Of a DNA stretch of 64,000 nucleotides, positions 13,366 to 25,126 are shown in pieces. This DNA comes from Candidatus Pantoea bituminis. Its GTDB lineage: Bacteria > Pseudomonadota > Gammaproteobacteria > Enterobacterales > Enterobacteriaceae. The position numbers and the translations under genes are program-made. The notes under the pieces are model-generated. The model was not told the DNA's origin. It saw only the letters and a program-made list of their open reading frames with translations, and made no database searches. The stretch spans positions 2,976,001 through 3,040,000 of the forward strand of contig NZ_JAGTWO010000004.1 of the NCBI RefSeq assembly GCF_018842675.1, read 5' to 3'. The stretch's first letter is position 1. Every line of letters begins with the position of its first letter.

Positions 13366-15084
13366 ATGCGTACTACTCAATATCTGCTCTCTACTCAGAA
13401 AGAGACGCCATCCGACGCTGAAGTGATCAGCCATCAGCTTATGCTACGCGCCGGAATGATCCGCAAACTGGCCTCGGGCTTGTATACCTGGTTGCCGACC
13501 GGTGTGCGTGTGCTGAAAAAAGTCGAAAACATCGTGCGTGAAGAGATGAACAACGCGGGCGCGATTGAGATTTCAATGCCGGTCGTTCAGCCTGCCGATC
13601 TGTGGCAAGAGAGCGGCCGCTGGGAACAGTATGGCCCAGAGCTGCTGCGCGTTGCGGATCGCCATGAGCGTCCCTTCGTGCTGGGTCCAACGCATGAAGA
13701 AGTGGTCACTGACCTGATTCGTAACGAGCTCAGCTCCTACAAACAGCTACCACTTAACCTGTATCAGATTCAAACCAAATTCCGTGACGAAGTCCGTCCG
13801 CGTTTTGGTGTGATGCGTTCACGCGAATTCATTATGAAAGATGCGTACTCATTCCACATTTCGCAGGAATCTCTGCAAGAAACGTATGATGCGATGTATC
13901 GCGCCTACAGCCAAAGCTTTAGCCGCATGGGACTCGATTTCCGCGCCGTACAGGCAGATACCGGCTCAATCGGCGGCAGCGCATCACATGAATTCCAGGT
14001 GCTGGCACAGAGCGGCGAAGATGATGTGATCTTCTCCACTGATTCCGATTACGCCGCTAACATTGAGTTCGCAGAAGCGGTTGCTCCAGCAGGTGAACGC
14101 GCTCTGCCAACGCAGGAACTGAGCCAGATCGATACGCCGAATGCGAAAACCATCGCGGATCTGGTTAATCAATTCCAGCTGCCTATTGAGAAAACCGTCA
14201 AAACGCTGATCGTCAAAGGTGCCGAAGAAAGCGGTCATGCGCTGGTGGCGCTGCTGGTCCGTGGCGATCATGCGTTGAACGAAATCAAAGCTGAGAAATC
14301 AGACATGGTTGCCTCACCGCTGGTTTTTGCCACTGAAGAAGAGATTCGTGCAGCCGTGGGCGCAGGTCCAGGCTCGCTTGGCCCAATTAACCTAAATATG
14401 CCGATTATCGCTGATCGTACGGTCGCGAAGATGAGTGATTTTAGTGCAGGTGCCAACGTTGATGATAAACATTACATTGGCATTAACTGGGAGCGCGATC
14501 TGCCCGCACCACATGTTGCGGATATTCGTAATGTAGTAGAAGGCGATCTGAGTCCAGATGGCAAAGGCACGCTGCAGATCAAACGCGGCATCGAAGTGGG
14601 ACACATCTTCCAGCTAGGTACCAAATATTCTGAAGCGATGAAAGCCGCGGTTCAGGGTGAAGATGGCCGTAACCAAGTGTTGACCATGGGTTGTTACGGT
14701 ATCGGTATTACGCGCGTAGTGGCGGCGGCTATTGAGCAAAACCATGATGAACGCGGCATTACCTGGCCTGCGGCCTTGGCTCCGTTCGAAGTGGCCATTC
14801 TGCCAATGAACATGCAGAAATCTTTCCGAGTGAAAGAAGTGGCAGAAGAGCTCTATAACCAACTGCGCGCTAAAGGCATCGATGTGATTCTTGACGATCG
14901 CAAAGAGCGTCCTGGCGTAATGTTTGCTGATATGGAACTGATTGGCGTACCGCATACTATCGTTATTGGCGATCGTAACCTCGATAACCAAGAAATTGAG
15001 TACAAAGCGCGCCGCGACAGTGAAAAACAGATGATTAAGCAGAACGATATTGTCGACTTCCTGCTGAAAGCGCTGAATAAGTAG
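13366..15084 (+). CDS. proS: Prolyl-tRNA synthetase
   Basis: 572 residues, unbroken, the same length as E. coli ProRS. Class II aminoacyl-tRNA synthetase that charges tRNA-Pro. It has a class II catalytic core with [11 protein letters not shown] and the motif 2 region [18 protein letters not shown], an inserted editing domain (about residues 220-400) that hydrolyses Ala-tRNA-Pro, motif 3 ([17 protein letters not shown]) and a C-terminal anticodon-binding domain. Cytoplasmic and essential. A strong terminator follows. Confidence 0.97.
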   Translation: MRTTQYLLSTQKETPSDAEVISHQLMLRAGMIRKLASGLYTWLPTGVRVLKKVENIVREEMNNAGAIEISMPVVQPADLWQESGRWEQYGPELLRVADRHERPFVLGPTHEEVVTDLIRNELSSYKQLPLNLYQIQTKFRDEVRPRFGVMRSREFIMKDAYSFHISQESLQETYDAMYRAYSQSFSRMGLDFRAVQADTGSIGGSASHEFQVLAQSGEDDVIFSTDSDYAANIEFAEAVAPAGERALPTQELSQIDTPNAKTIADLVNQFQLPIEKTVKTLIVKGAEESGHALVALLVRGDHALNEIKAEKSDMVASPLVFATEEEIRAAVGAGPGSLGPINLNMPIIADRTVAKMSDFSAGANVDDKHYIGINWERDLPAPHVADIRNVVEGDLSPDGKGTLQIKRGIEVGHIFQLGTKYSEAMKAAVQGEDGRNQVLTMGCYGIGITRVVAAAIEQNHDERGITWPAALAPFEVAILPMNMQKSFRVKEVAEELYNQLRAKGIDVILDDRKERPGVMFADMELIGVPHTIVIGDRNLDNQEIEYKARRDSEKQMIKQNDIVDFLLKALNK

Positions 15085-15098
15085 CATCTTCACGTTCA

Positions 15099-15124
15099 AA
15101 CGCCCCGGTTATGGGGCGTTTTTT
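15099..15124. terminator. Terminator between proS and arfB
   Basis: AACGCCCC / GGGGCGTT stem with a GGTTAT loop and a TTTTTT run for the plus strand. It touches the stop of the convergent arfB gene and probably serves both. Confidence 0.85.
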
Positions 15125-15533
15125 ATTGCACTTTTCCACGCAACGCTTTGGTATTTGCACGCCGTGTTTTGCCTTCCAGACGCCGTACTTTTGATGCACG
15201 CGTAGGTCGCGTTGCGCGTCGCGTTTTCTCAACCGTAGTAAGTTCAGCAATCAAATTGACTAAACGCTGTAAAGCAGCTTCACGGTTCATCTCCTGACTG
15301 CGATATTCCTGAGCCTTAATCACTACCACGCCTTCGCCAGTAATCAAATGGTGATTAGCAGCCAGCAACCGTTCTTTGTAAAACGGCGGCAGGGACGATG
15401 AAGCGATATCAAAGCGCAGATGAATCGCCGTGCTGGCTTTATTCACATGCTGCCCACCCGCGCCTTGTGCACGGATCGCCGTCAGTTCGATTTCGTTATC
15501 GGGGAGCTCAATATTGCGCGACAGCATAATCAT
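15123..15533 (-). CDS. arfB: Alternative ribosome-rescue factor B (peptidyl-tRNA hydrolase)
   Basis: 136 residues with the release-factor GGQ motif at residues 26-28 ([12 protein letters not shown]), which hydrolyses peptidyl-tRNA on stalled ribosomes without a stop codon. The basic C-terminal tail ([14 protein letters not shown] and beyond), which enters the empty mRNA channel, is present. It is four residues shorter than E. coli ArfB (YaeJ). A start at Met3 is possible. The neighbouring E. coli genes nlpE and yaeQ are missing here. Confidence 0.93.
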   Translation of the reverse strand: MIMLSRNIELPDNEIELTAIRAQGAGGQHVNKASTAIHLRFDIASSSLPPFYKERLLAANHHLITGEGVVVIKAQEYRSQEMNREAALQRLVNLIAELTTVEKTRRATRPTRASKVRRLEGKTRRANTKALRGKVQ

Positions 15534-15750
15534 CTGTCACCTTCCAGAGCGAAATCGCTGCTTAAATGCCTTAACTGATTCATCAACTTAACCTTTTGTG
15601 CGGGTATTAATCTGGTGTCAAACAGCGGAATCTGTCACTTTAGCAGTGAATCGCGTGTCGATCCTGCTTTAGCCGGGCTGATTTCCTGTAAATGCCTGTG
15701 TTATAGTCGCCTATCATCCAGAGTATTTACGCTCTGCTGAGGAGGGGCTT

Positions 15751-15960
15751 GTGCAAAAATATTGTGAATTAGTTCGCCAAAAATATGCCGAAATCGGCAG
15801 CGGGGATTTAGGCTATGTCCCGGATGCAATTGGCTGCGCTTTAAAGGCGCTTGATGATATTGCCGCGAATTCTGCGCTAAACTCTTCTGTCAGGGAACAG
15901 GCGGCATACGCCGCTGCAAACTTATTGGTGAGCGACTATGTTGATGAACGAAGCTTATAA
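15751..15960 (+). CDS. yaeP: Small conserved protein YaeP (UPF0253)
   Basis: 69 residues of unknown function, close to E. coli Yae[21 protein letters not shown], then [19 protein letters not shown]. It starts at GTG 15751 with GGAGG at 15741-15745. It overlaps rof by 23 nt, so the two are translationally linked, as in E. coli. Confidence 0.88.
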   Translation: MQKYCELVRQKYAEIGSGDLGYVPDAIGCALKALDDIAANSALNSSVREQAAYAAANLLVSDYVDERSL

Positions 15961-16198
15961 ACCCATCAATTGCGATGACTACGATAATCTGGAACTCGCC
16001 TGCCAAAAGAATTGGATGCTGTCGCTGGAATTGAAGGATGGCGAGCAGCTCAAGGCAAAAGCTAATGTTATCGTGTCCCGTAAAAACGTGGAGTATCTGG
16101 AGATTGACCTTTCTGGTGAAACGCGTGAATTGCGTCTCGATCACATCGCCAGTTTCAGCCACCCCGAACTGGGAAAGGTTGTCGTCAGCGAAGAGTAA
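15938..16198 (+). CDS. rof: Rho-binding antiterminator Rof (YaeO)
   Basis: 86-residue acidic protein with the Rof/YaeO fold. In E. coli it binds Rho and blocks its RNA loading, reducing Rho-dependent termination. Matching segments are [37 protein letters not shown] and [14 protein letters not shown]. The start at ATG 15938 (MLMNEAY) has GGTGAG about 8 nt upstream; ATG 15944 is the alternative. Starts inside the end of yaeP. Confidence 0.92.
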   Translation: MLMNEAYKPINCDDYDNLELACQKNWMLSLELKDGEQLKAKANVIVSRKNVEYLEIDLSGETRELRLDHIASFSHPELGKVVVSEE

Positions 16199-16211
16199 CG
16201 CAATCCTCATG

Positions 16212-16230
16212 GGCGGGATTCTATCCCGCC
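16212..16230. terminator. Hairpin between convergent rof and cytochrome c genes
   Basis: Perfect 8-bp stem GGCGGGAT / ATCCCGCC with a 3-nt loop. There is no strong T tract on either side, so it may be a weak bidirectional terminator or an mRNA-end stabiliser. Confidence 0.5.
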
Positions 16231-16237
16231 TCCTTCG

Positions 16238-16549
16238 CTACGGTTTCAAAGAGTTATAATAGGCCGCAATATCCGCCATATCTTCATCACTTAATCCCGC
16301 CACAAACGCTTTCATTACTTCTGCTTGCCCACCGCTGCGCTCACCTTTTTTATAAGCCTGTAAAGCATGATTAAGATAAGCGCTATTTTGCCCGGCAAGA
16401 TTAGGATAGAGCGGTACCGCCGTTTTTCCTTCCGCACCATGACACGCCATGCAACTCGCGGCTTTTTGTGCGCCTGCATTCACATCACCCTCGGCAAAAG
16501 CCGGCACTGCCGTTACCACCAATAAAGCGGCAATAAAGTTTTTCATCAT
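16238..16549 (-). CDS. Small periplasmic class I c-type cytochrome
   Basis: 103 residues. An N-terminal signal peptide (MMKNFIAALLVVTAVPAFA, cleaved near residue 19) precedes one haem-binding CMACH at residues 33-37. A likely axial methionine is M79 in AEVMKAF, followed by the GLSDEDMADIAAYY helix typical of c553/c4-like cytochromes. It should be a soluble periplasmic electron carrier needing Ccm haem attachment; its partner is unknown. It lies between rof and tilS, where E. coli has no such gene, and ends convergent to rof. Unbroken. Confidence 0.85.
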   Translation of the reverse strand: MMKNFIAALLVVTAVPAFAEGDVNAGAQKAASCMACHGAEGKTAVPLYPNLAGQNSAYLNHALQAYKKGERSGGQAEVMKAFVAGLSDEDMADIAAYYNSLKP

Positions 16550-16564
16550 TGCTCTCCAGCAATA

Positions 16565-17863
16565 TTATTGTTTGTGCCAGATCGCTTGCCAGCCGTGCGC
16601 ATCCACGGTCGCGCCTTCCCGGGTAACAAACAAACCGGGCGCGCAGACAAGCGTCTGATTATAAAAAATTAAAGGAATGCGTTCGCGCTGCCATGGCGGA
16701 ACATTTAACTCCTGCCAAAGCTTTTTCATTTCTCGACCACCCGCGCGATTAACCAGATGCAAATAGCCTTGTGCCTGAAAACGGACAAAGACGTGCTCAT
16801 CAGCCTTTGGCTGCCGTAATACATTTTCCGAGTGATCAGCCTGCAGCGAGCCTAAATTAGGCGGAAGCGTCAGTGAGTCATTGAGATCGGGCCAGCACAA
16901 TTCACTGTTACGCAAAGATTCCTGTAACGGCAGCCAGTAAAGTTGCTGGCGAAAGCGGCGTATTTCAAAATGGCCTAGCTGCAAACGCGGCTGAGCATCT
17001 TCACGGCTCAACATCACTTCCTGATGAATACGCTTTAGCGCGTCACGGGAAGGCATCTTGCCGCCCTGCCCGGCAATCCAGCGGCGAAGCAGCGCATTAA
17101 CACGCACATCGCTGAGATTCAGGAGTTCGGTGAACGTCAGGCTACCGTCGGCCTGAACCAGCGACTGTAATTGCTCAGACAATAACTCATCCAGCAGCTG
17201 TTCTTGTTCACCACATAACGCGGCGCTGCGCGCTGTCGCTTCGGCAAAATGGGGCCAACGCGTTAATAATTCAGGTAATAAACGCTGACGTAAAAAATTA
17301 CGGTCATAACGTACATCCTGATTACTTTCATCCTCTATCCAGATGAGTTGATGCTTGTGAGCATAATCTTCCAGCACCTGACGGGAGATATCCAGCAGAG
17401 GACGCAGCAGGCGATGATTGCCCAACTGCATTGCTTTTGGCATTGCTGCTAAGCCTGCCGGGCCACTACCGCGTTTCAACGCGAGCAGTAAAGTTTCACA
17501 CTGATCGTCAAGATGCTGCGCGGTTACCAATATTTCATCTGGCTTTAACGCGCCACTCAACGCCAGATAACGTGCCTGACGAGCTGCCGCTTCAATGCCT
17601 TGCTCGCGGCTATCGACGTTTACCCGCAATACCTCACAACTCAGCTGCCACTGCTGGCAAATCGCTACGCAATGCGCAGCCCAAGCGTCAGCATTGGGGC
17701 TGAGCCCATGATGAACGTGTAAGGCACGTAAACGGATTTGAGGATGATGTTGCTGCCATGCCAGCATATGATGCAACAGCACAGTTGAATCCAGGCCACC
17801 GCTGAAAGCCACGACAAGCGCAGCGTCAGAATTCAACAAATGATCAAGATGTGGCAAAGACAT
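16565..17863 (-). CDS. tilS: tRNA(Ile)-lysidine synthase
   Basis: Essential enzyme that uses ATP and lysine to convert C34 of tRNA-Ile(CAU) to lysidine, switching its decoding to AUA. The PP-loop SGGLDS is at residues 21-26. The family core LVTAQHLDDQCETLLLALKRGSG and the tRNA-binding C-terminal domain (KKLWQELNVPPWQRERIPLIFY) are present. Start set at ATG 17863 (MSLPHLDHLL), giving 432 residues like E. coli; the in-frame ATG 17875 would add four residues. Confidence 0.94.
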   Translation of the reverse strand: MSLPHLDHLLNSDAALVVAFSGGLDSTVLLHHMLAWQQHHPQIRLRALHVHHGLSPNADAWAAHCVAICQQWQLSCEVLRVNVDSREQGIEAAARQARYLALSGALKPDEILVTAQHLDDQCETLLLALKRGSGPAGLAAMPKAMQLGNHRLLRPLLDISRQVLEDYAHKHQLIWIEDESNQDVRYDRNFLRQRLLPELLTRWPHFAEATARSAALCGEQEQLLDELLSEQLQSLVQADGSLTFTELLNLSDVRVNALLRRWIAGQGGKMPSRDALKRIHQEVMLSREDAQPRLQLGHFEIRRFRQQLYWLPLQESLRNSELCWPDLNDSLTLPPNLGSLQADHSENVLRQPKADEHVFVRFQAQGYLHLVNRAGGREMKKLWQELNVPPWQRERIPLIFYNQTLVCAPGLFVTREGATVDAHGWQAIWHKQ

Positions 17864-17880
17864 GGCGCAATCCAAAGATT

Positions 17881-17901
17881 CGGGCCGCCGAATGCGGCCC
17901 G
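17881..17901. terminator. GC-rich hairpin between yaeR and tilS
   Basis: Perfect 8-bp stem CGGGCCGC / GCGGCCCG with loop CGAAT, after the yaeR stop and just before tilS on the minus strand. No U run follows, so it may act as an RNA-stability or partial-termination element. Confidence 0.4.
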
Positions 17902-17916
17902 TTGAAGCGCGCTATT

Positions 17917-18306
17917 TTACGCCTGATACAGCTCCAGCGGCAAACCATCTGGATCAGCAAAGAAGGTGCATTGCTTACCGGTAAGATCATCAATGCGAAT
18001 CGGCTCGCAAGTTACCCCTTTTTCTGCCAGCGCCTGAACCGCGATTTCAACATCTGCCACGGTAAAAGCGAGATGACGTAAGCCGCAGGCTTCGGGATGA
18101 CTAACCCGAGCAGGTGGCGTAGGGAAAGAAAACAGCTCAATGGTGTACTGGCCATTAAGCGCTAAATCCCCTTTCCATGAATCGCGCGCTTCCCGATAGT
18201 ATTCGCCTAACAGGCTAAACCCGAGCACGTCGCAATAAAAGGCTTTGCTGCGCTGGTAATCGGACGCAATGATAGCGATGTGATGGATTTGAGTTAACTG
18301 CAGCAT
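17917..18306 (-). CDS. yaeR: VOC/glyoxalase-fold metalloprotein YaeR
   Basis: 129 residues, equal in length to E. coli YaeR. Single vicinal-oxygen-chelate domain: HHIAIIASDYQRSKAFYCDVLGF with a metal-ligand His, ELFSFP, GLRHLAFTV, and the terminal metal-ligand Glu in DPDGLPLELY. Related to glyoxalase I, but the substrate is not established. Start at ATG 18304-18306 (MLQLTQIHH) behind GGAG; a longer frame from 18333 lacks support. Follows ldcC as in E. coli. Confidence 0.9.
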   Translation of the reverse strand: MLQLTQIHHIAIIASDYQRSKAFYCDVLGFSLLGEYYREARDSWKGDLALNGQYTIELFSFPTPPARVSHPEACGLRHLAFTVADVEIAVQALAEKGVTCEPIRIDDLTGKQCTFFADPDGLPLELYQA

Positions 18307-18380
18307 GCTGGCTCCTTGAGTTCGGTAATTCATTACCTTACGGCCGAGACTCTACGCTGACAATGCGTAATCTTCTGAAC

Positions 18381-20524
18381 TCATTCACTTTTCAGCACCC
18401 GCACGCGATATTCACCCTCTTCAGTCAGTGTTGCGCCATGAATATCGGTCTCGAAACCGGGATAATGACGGCCAATGCTGCAAAGCATTAACAGGAAATC
18501 GAGCACGGCACGGCTCGCCTCAGTGATCATTTCACCTGGCATAACCAGCGGAACACCTGGCGGATAAGGCAAAATCATATTGGCCGAGACACGCCCAACC
18601 AGTTCACTGATATCCACCGTTTCGATATTGCCTTTAACCTGTTGTTGAAAAGCCTGGTGCGGCGTCATTTTCATCTCTGGCAAGACATCAAAAGCTTTCA
18701 GCATCAGGCGCGGCAGATCATGTTGACGAATCATCTGATGGATCCCTTGCGCCAGCGTCTGAATGCGCATGTTGCGATAGAAATCAGGATCTTCTGCATA
18801 CAGATCCGGCAGCATATTTTTGACCCGCAAATTCAGATCGTAAGCGCGTTTAAACTCAGTTAAGCCCCGCAGCACACTCATCGCTTTGGTTTTATCGATG
18901 CCGATACTGAACAAAAACAGCAAATTGTACGGCCCGGTTTTTTCCACCACGATACCGCGCTCATCAAGGAATTTGGCTACCAGCGCAGCCGGAATACCGT
19001 CATCTGCCATCACGCCCAGTTCGCTCATGCCTGGTGTGAGGATGGTGACTTTGATCGGATCCAGATACATATGATCGCGATCGGCCTGCGTAAAACCGTG
19101 CCACTCCTCTTCACCCGGCTGGATCGGCCAGCACTGCGCTTCATCGACATGCTCAGGCTGCCAGATATCAAAAAACCAGCTGTCAGACTCTTCTCGCAAA
19201 CGCTGAATCTCACGACGGAAATGCAGCGCACGCTCGACTGAACGGTTAATTAAACGCTTGCCGGGATTACCGCGCAGCATTGCCGCTGCCGTTTCGATTG
19301 AGGAAACAATTGCATAGTTCGGCGATGTGGTGGTGTGCATCATGTAGGCTTCGTTAAACGTCTGCTCGTCGTAATCGCCTTTAATATGGATCATTGATGC
19401 CTGCGAAAATGCTGCCAGCAGCTTATGCGTCGACTGCGTTTCGTAGACCACTTTTCCCGGCGTGCGCTCGCCGCTCATGCCGCTTTTACCCTCATAAATA
19501 GGATGGAAATTAGTGTAAGGCACCCAGGCTGAATCAAAATGAATCGACGGAACTTCCAGCGTCTGTTTGATGTATTGCGTGTTGTACAGCAAGCCGTCAT
19601 AGGTGGAGTTAGTGATGACTGCATGCACCGGCCAGGTCGCGCGGGGTGTTGCCGCCACCTTTGCTTCGATGCTCGGGCGAGTAAATTCACGTTTAGGAAT
19701 ACCGCCAAGAATGCCGAGTGCATTTCGTGTCGGCTTCAGCCAAATCGGCACCAGATCGCTCATCATCAGCAGATGCGTGAGGGATTTATGGCAATTACGG
19801 TCAATCAACACCGTGCTGCCTGCGGGTGCTGCATACATCCCCACTATTTTGTTCGACGTTGAGGTGCCATTGGTCACCATGTAGCTCTGTTCCGCCCCGA
19901 AGGTTCGCGCAATATACTCTTCCGCTTCAAGATGCGGCCCGGTGTGATCGAGCAGCGATCCCAACTCGGTAACGGAAATTGAAATATCAGACTTCAGCGT
20001 ATTCGCACCAAAGAAATCGTAAAACAAGCAGCCAACCGGGCTTTTTTGAAACGCGGTACCCGCCATGTGACCCGGCGTACAGAAGGTGTACTTGCCTTCT
20101 TTTACATAGGTAAACAGTGCTTTCGTCAGCGGCGGAGTAATGTGATCCAGATAGTCGTCAGTGTATTGACGGATATGCAGCGCAATATCTTCAGCAGCAT
20201 TGAGCGCGTATTCAAAAAATGCAGAGGCATACGCATTTCATTGATGCTGATGTCCATTTGCGAATGGGTGTTGATGAAAGCATACAGCGGCAGATATTCG
20301 TTCAGCTGATTGATTTCGCCACATAACTCCATGCTGTTATGCGCATCCCAGTCAAAAATCACGCCACTGATACGGGGATTGTGTTCGATCAGCTTGAGCA
20401 AATCGACGGCGTTTTTGGGATAGATGAGTTGGAAACCCTGCTGACTTAACGCAGCATCCAGTTCGCGCAACGGTTCATCTTTATAGAACACACCGTGCCC
20501 GCCCATGATTGCCAGAATATTCAA
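18381..20524 (-). CDS. ldcC: Constitutive lysine decarboxylase, with apparent -1 frameshift
   Basis: PLP enzyme converting lysine to cadaverine, a decamer in acid resistance and polyamine supply. It has an N-terminal wing domain (NILAIMGGHGVFYKDEPLRELDAAL-type start), an aspartate-aminotransferase-like core with the PLP lysine in ETQSTHKLLAA, and a C-terminal domain. The likely start is TTG 20522-20524 behind AGGAGG, matching the MNIIAIMG start of E. coli LdcC. The frame breaks at the A6 run 20214-20219 (T6 in the gene); one more T gives MPLHFFEYALNAAEDIAL and 714 residues in all, against 713 in E. coli. Confidence 0.9.
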
Positions 20525-20601
20525 TGCGCACCTCCTAAGTTGTTGTGGCATTGGCTAAGCATAGCGAATTGCAGGGCCGCTCTCAGTCAGAATTAAGGCA
20601 T

Positions 20602-20626
20602 AAAAAAAGCGGACCGAGGTCCGCTT
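20602..20626 (-). terminator. Terminator between accA and ldcC
   Basis: On the minus strand the stem AAGCGGAC / GTCCGCTT with a CTCG loop is followed by seven T residues. It ends the accA transcript before ldcC. Confidence 0.85.
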
Positions 20627-20645
20627 AGTTTTTTATCATGCAAAA

Positions 20646-21602
20646 TCAGGCGTAGCCGTAGCTCATCAGACGCTGATAACGACGATCCAGCAACTCTTCA
20701 GTCGTGAATCCATCGAGATCGGCCAAGTCAGCCAGCAGTTGCTGTTTCAGCGAGATCGCCATATCCACTGGGCGACGATGCGCGCCACCCAACGGTTCTG
20801 GGATCACAGAGTCAATCAGCTTCAGCTCTTTCAAACGTTCGGCAGTGATGCCCATCGCTTCCGCAGCCAGTGGCGCTTTGTCTGCGCTCTTCCACAGAAT
20901 TGACGCACAACCTTCCGGTGAAATCACCGAATAGGTGCTGTATTGCAGCATATTCACTTTGTCGCCAACGCCGATCGCTAACGCACCACCTGAACCGCCT
21001 TCACCAATCACGGTACAAATGACCGGCACTTTTAGGCCAGACATTTCACGCAGGTTACGAGCAATCGCTTCAGACTGGCCGCGCTCTTCTGCACCTACAC
21101 CCGGATAAGCCCCCGGCGTATCAATGAAGGTAATGATTGGCATTTTGAAGCGCTCAGCCATTTCCATCAAACGCAGTGCCTTACGATAGCCTTCAGGTGC
21201 AGGCATACCGAAGTTGCGACGAATTTTCTCTTTGGTTTCGCGACCTTTCTGGTGACCGATGATCATCACCGGACGTCCATCAAGACGAGCAATACCGCCG
21301 ACAATTGCTTTGTCATCAGCATAAGCACGGTCGCCAGCTAACTCATCAAAATCGTCAAACGCGTTGCGCACGTAGTCAAAGGTATAAGGACGCAAAGGAT
21401 GGCGCGCCAGTTGAGCGATCTGCCATGCGCCTAAGTCGGCGAAGATTTTACGCGTCAGCTCAACGCTTTTTTCGCGCAAACGCTGAACTTCTTCATCCAG
21501 ATTTACGTGTTTATCATCCTGACGACCAATCGATGTCAGCGAATCAATCTTCGCTTCCAGTTCTGCGATTGGTTGTTCAAAATCCAGGTAATTAAGACTC
21601 AT
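20646..21602 (-). CDS. accA: Acetyl-CoA carboxylase carboxyltransferase subunit alpha
   Basis: 318 residues, unbroken. With AccD it forms the carboxyltransferase that moves CO2 from biotin-BCCP to acetyl-CoA, the first step of fatty-acid synthesis. The crotonase-fold core includes [21 protein letters not shown], the oxyanion-hole glycines in [17 protein letters not shown], and the conserved [10 protein letters not shown]. Cytoplasmic and essential. Follows dnaE closely, as in E. coli. Confidence 0.97.
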   Translation of the reverse strand: MSLNYLDFEQPIAELEAKIDSLTSIGRQDDKHVNLDEEVQRLREKSVELTRKIFADLGAWQIAQLARHPLRPYTFDYVRNAFDDFDELAGDRAYADDKAIVGGIARLDGRPVMIIGHQKGRETKEKIRRNFGMPAPEGYRKALRLMEMAERFKMPIITFIDTPGAYPGVGAEERGQSEAIARNLREMSGLKVPVICTVIGEGGSGGALAIGVGDKVNMLQYSTYSVISPEGCASILWKSADKAPLAAEAMGITAERLKELKLIDSVIPEPLGGAHRRPVDMAISLKQQLLADLADLDGFTTEELLDRRYQRLMSYGYA

Positions 21603-21614
21603 AATGTTCCTGTT

Positions 21615-24600
21615 TTAGTCAAACTCCAGTTCTACCTGCTCCGATCCGATCAACGACCGCAGATCATTAAGTAAACGATCGCTAGGCGAAATTCGCCACG
21701 CTGCACCAAAGCGCAGCTTGGCACGCGCGTCGGCTCTCTGATAGTAGAGATGCACCGGAATGGTCCCTGATCGATGAGGTTCAGGGACTGGCGGAGTCGG
21801 TTTAATAGCTGGTCATCAATTTGCCTGTCCGTCAGCGAGATAGCAAGACCACGCGCATATTTTTCGCGTGCTTCGTCAATGTCCATGATTTCGCGGGCGG
21901 TCATTTTAAGGCCTCCACTGAAGTCATCAAAGCTGACCTGTCCGCTGACGATCAGGATACGGTCTTTCTCCAGCAACTGCTGGTATTTATCTAACGCATC
22001 GGTAAATAACATGACTTCCAGACGACCGGAACGATCGTCCAAAGTACAAATACCAATTCGGTTGCCGCGCTTAGTCACCATTACACGCGCGGCAATCACC
22101 AGACCGGCCGCGACAGTAATTTTACCACGATCGGTGGGATGCATATCTTTAAGACGTACACCGCCGACATAGCGCTCAATTTCTTTCAAATACTGGTTGA
22201 TGGGATGACCGGTAAGATACAGTCCCAACGTTTCACGTTCACCATCCAGTTGGACCTGTTCAGGCCACGGTGTGACGCTCGCGTAAGACTTTTCAACCTG
22301 CTCCGGCTCTTCCGCCAATACACCAAACATATCCGCCTGGCCAATCGCTTCGGCTTTGGCATGTTGATCGGCAGCTTTTAGCGCATCGCTGAGCGAACTC
22401 ATCAGCGCGGCGCGGTGCGGGCCAAGGCGATCAAACGCACCGGACATGATCAATTTTTCCATCACGCGACGGTTGATTTTTTCGTGTCAGTGCGCGCACA
22501 GAGATCGAACAGCTCGCGGAAATAGCCACCTTCGTTACGCGCATCAATGATCGCTTCAATTGGGCCTTCGCCGACGCCTTTGATCGCGCCAATACCGTAA
22601 ACGATCTCCCCTTCTGGATTAACATGGAACTGATACAAGCCAGAGTTAATATCTGGCGGCAAGACCTTCAGTCCCATGCGCCAGCATTCATCCACCAGCC
22701 CAACCACTTTCTCTGTGTTATCCATATCGGCAGTCATTACTGCTGCCATGAATTCGGCTGGATAGTGCGCTTTTAGCCACAGCGTTTGATAGGAAACCAA
22801 TGCATAAGCAGCGGAGTGCGATTTGTTAAAGCCGTAGCCAGCAAACTTTTCGACCAGGTCGAAGATTTTCATCGACAGCTCGCCGTCGACGCCCATCCGC
22901 TCCGCGCCATCTTTAAAGACAGAACGCTGCTTGGCCATCTCTTCCGGTTTCTTTTTACCCATCGCGCGACGCAGCATATCTGCACCGCCAAGGGTATAAC
23001 CGGAAAGTTCTTGGGCGATCTGCATCACCTGTTCTTGATACAGGATGATGCCATAAGTTGGTTCCAGCACTGGCTTCAGCGTGTCGTGCTGCCACTGAAT
23101 ATCTGGATAGGAAATCGCTTCGCGACCATGTTTACGGTCGATAAAGTTATCCACCATGCCCGATTGCAGCGGCCCAGGACGGAACAGCGCCACCAATGCG
23201 ATCATGTCTTCAAAACAGTCAGGCTTAAGGCGTTTGATCAAATCTTTCATGCCGCGCGATTCAAGCTGGAAAACCGCTGTGGTCTCCGCGCGCTGCAGCA
23301 TATCGAAACTTTTCTTGTCTTCTAACGGAATCGCCGCAATATCGATGGGCGGCTCGCCCTGCTTCTCGCGTCGGGCGTTGATCATTTCCAGCGCCCAGTT
23401 AATGATGGTTAAGGTACGCAGGCCAAGGAAGTCGAACTTCACCAAGCCAGCATATTCAACATCATTTTTATCAAACTGAGTCAGTGGATTCTGGCCGTTC
23501 TCATCGCAATAAAGCGGTGCAAAATCGGTGATTTTAGTGGGTGCGATAACAACACCACCGGCGTGTTTACCGGCATTTCGCGTCACGCCTTCCAGCTTGC
23601 GCGCCATGTCAATCAGCGCCCGGACTTCTTCATCCGCCTCGTAAATTTCTGGCAACTGCGGTTCAGCAGCAAATGCTTTTTCCAGCGTCATGCCAGGATC
23701 AGGTGGAATGAGTTTAGAAATGCGATCAACGAAACCGTATGGATGGCCCAATACACGCCCTACGTCACGAATAACCGCTTTTGCCGCCATGGTACCGAAG
23801 GTGATGATTTGCGATACCGCTTCGCGGCCATACATATCGGCAACGTGCTCAATAACCTGATCGCGCTTCTCCATACAGAAGTCGACGTCGAAGTCTGGCA
23901 TCGATACACGTTCCGGATTGAGGAAGCGTTCGAATAGCAGATCAAACTCCAGCGGATCGAGATCGGTAATTTTTAGTGCATACGCCACCAAAGAGCCAGC
24001 ACCAGAACCACGACCCGGCCCGACGGGTACGCCGTTATCTTTCGACCACTGGATAAATTCCATTACGATCAGGAAGTAGCCGGGGAAGCCCATCTGGTTG
24101 ATTACGTTAAGCTCTATTTCCAGGCGTTCATCATATTCTGGGCGTTTCTCAGCGCGAACGGCTTCGTCTGGGAACAAGAATTCGAGACGCTCTTCTAACC
24201 CTTCACGCGACTTCATTACCAGGAAATCTTCGGTGGTCATTTCGCCGGTCGGAAATTGTGGCAAGAAGTATTCGCCCAACCGCACCGTAACGTTACAACG
24301 CTTAGCAATCTCTACGCTGTTTTCCAGCGCTTCAGGGATGTCCGAGAACAGCTCGCACATCTCCTCTTCGCTACGCATGTATTGCTGAGGACTGTATTTG
24401 CGTGGACGTTTAGGATCATCCAGCGTGTAACCATCGTGAATAGCAACGCGGATTTCGTGTGCGTCAAAATCTTCTTCATTAATGAAGCAAACTTCGTTGG
24501 TCGCTACGACTGGAATGCCTTCGGCGATGGCTAGCTCAACGGCTGCATGCAGATAGCTTTCTTCATCCTGACGTCCGGTGCGTGTAAGCTCAAGATAATA

Positions 24601-25095
24601 GCGATCGGCAAAATGCTGTTGATAAAAATTCAGGCATTGCGAAACCAGACCGGTATTACCACGTAACAGGCAGCGGCCCACATCACCACAGCGTCCCCCT
24701 GAAAGCAGAATTAAGCCTTCCTGTAACTCAACCAACCAGTCACGGTCAATGACTGGGCCGGCAATGCCATAACCACGCTGGTAGGCACGCGAAATGAGTA
24801 AAGTAAGATTTTGATAACCGACATTGTTGCTGGCTAACACTGTCAACTGCGTTAATTCATCGCCCATCAGTTCGCTGGCAACGCTAAAGTCAGCACCGAT
24901 TACGGGCTTTATCCCTGCGCCATGCGCGCTGCCATAGAACTTCACTAACCCGCACAGGTTGGTATAGTCGGTAATCGCAATAGCAGGCATACCCAAAGCA
25001 GCCGCTTTCTTGATCAATGGCCCGGTTTTCGCCAAGCCATCGACCATCGAATAGTCGCTGTGGACACGCAAATGTATAAAACGAGGTTCAGCCAT
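21615..25095 (-). CDS. dnaE: DNA polymerase III alpha subunit, with two apparent -1 frameshifts
   Basis: Catalytic subunit of the replicative polymerase. Order: N-terminal PHP domain ([19 protein letters not shown]), palm with catalytic aspartates in [14 protein letters not shown], beta-binding region (QADMFGVL), OB fold and C-terminal tau-binding domain. The first break is at T6 22477-22482 (A6 in the gene): one more A gives [20 protein letters not shown]. The second is near 21782, where one base turns the tail into [17 protein letters not shown] and ends EQVELEFD at 21615. With both bases restored it is 1160 residues, exactly E. coli DnaE. Essential, so the breaks are almost certainly artefacts. 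Confidence 0.95.
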
Positions 25096-25126
25096 ATCAG
25101 TTTCCGATTAAAACAGTGTCAGGCTA

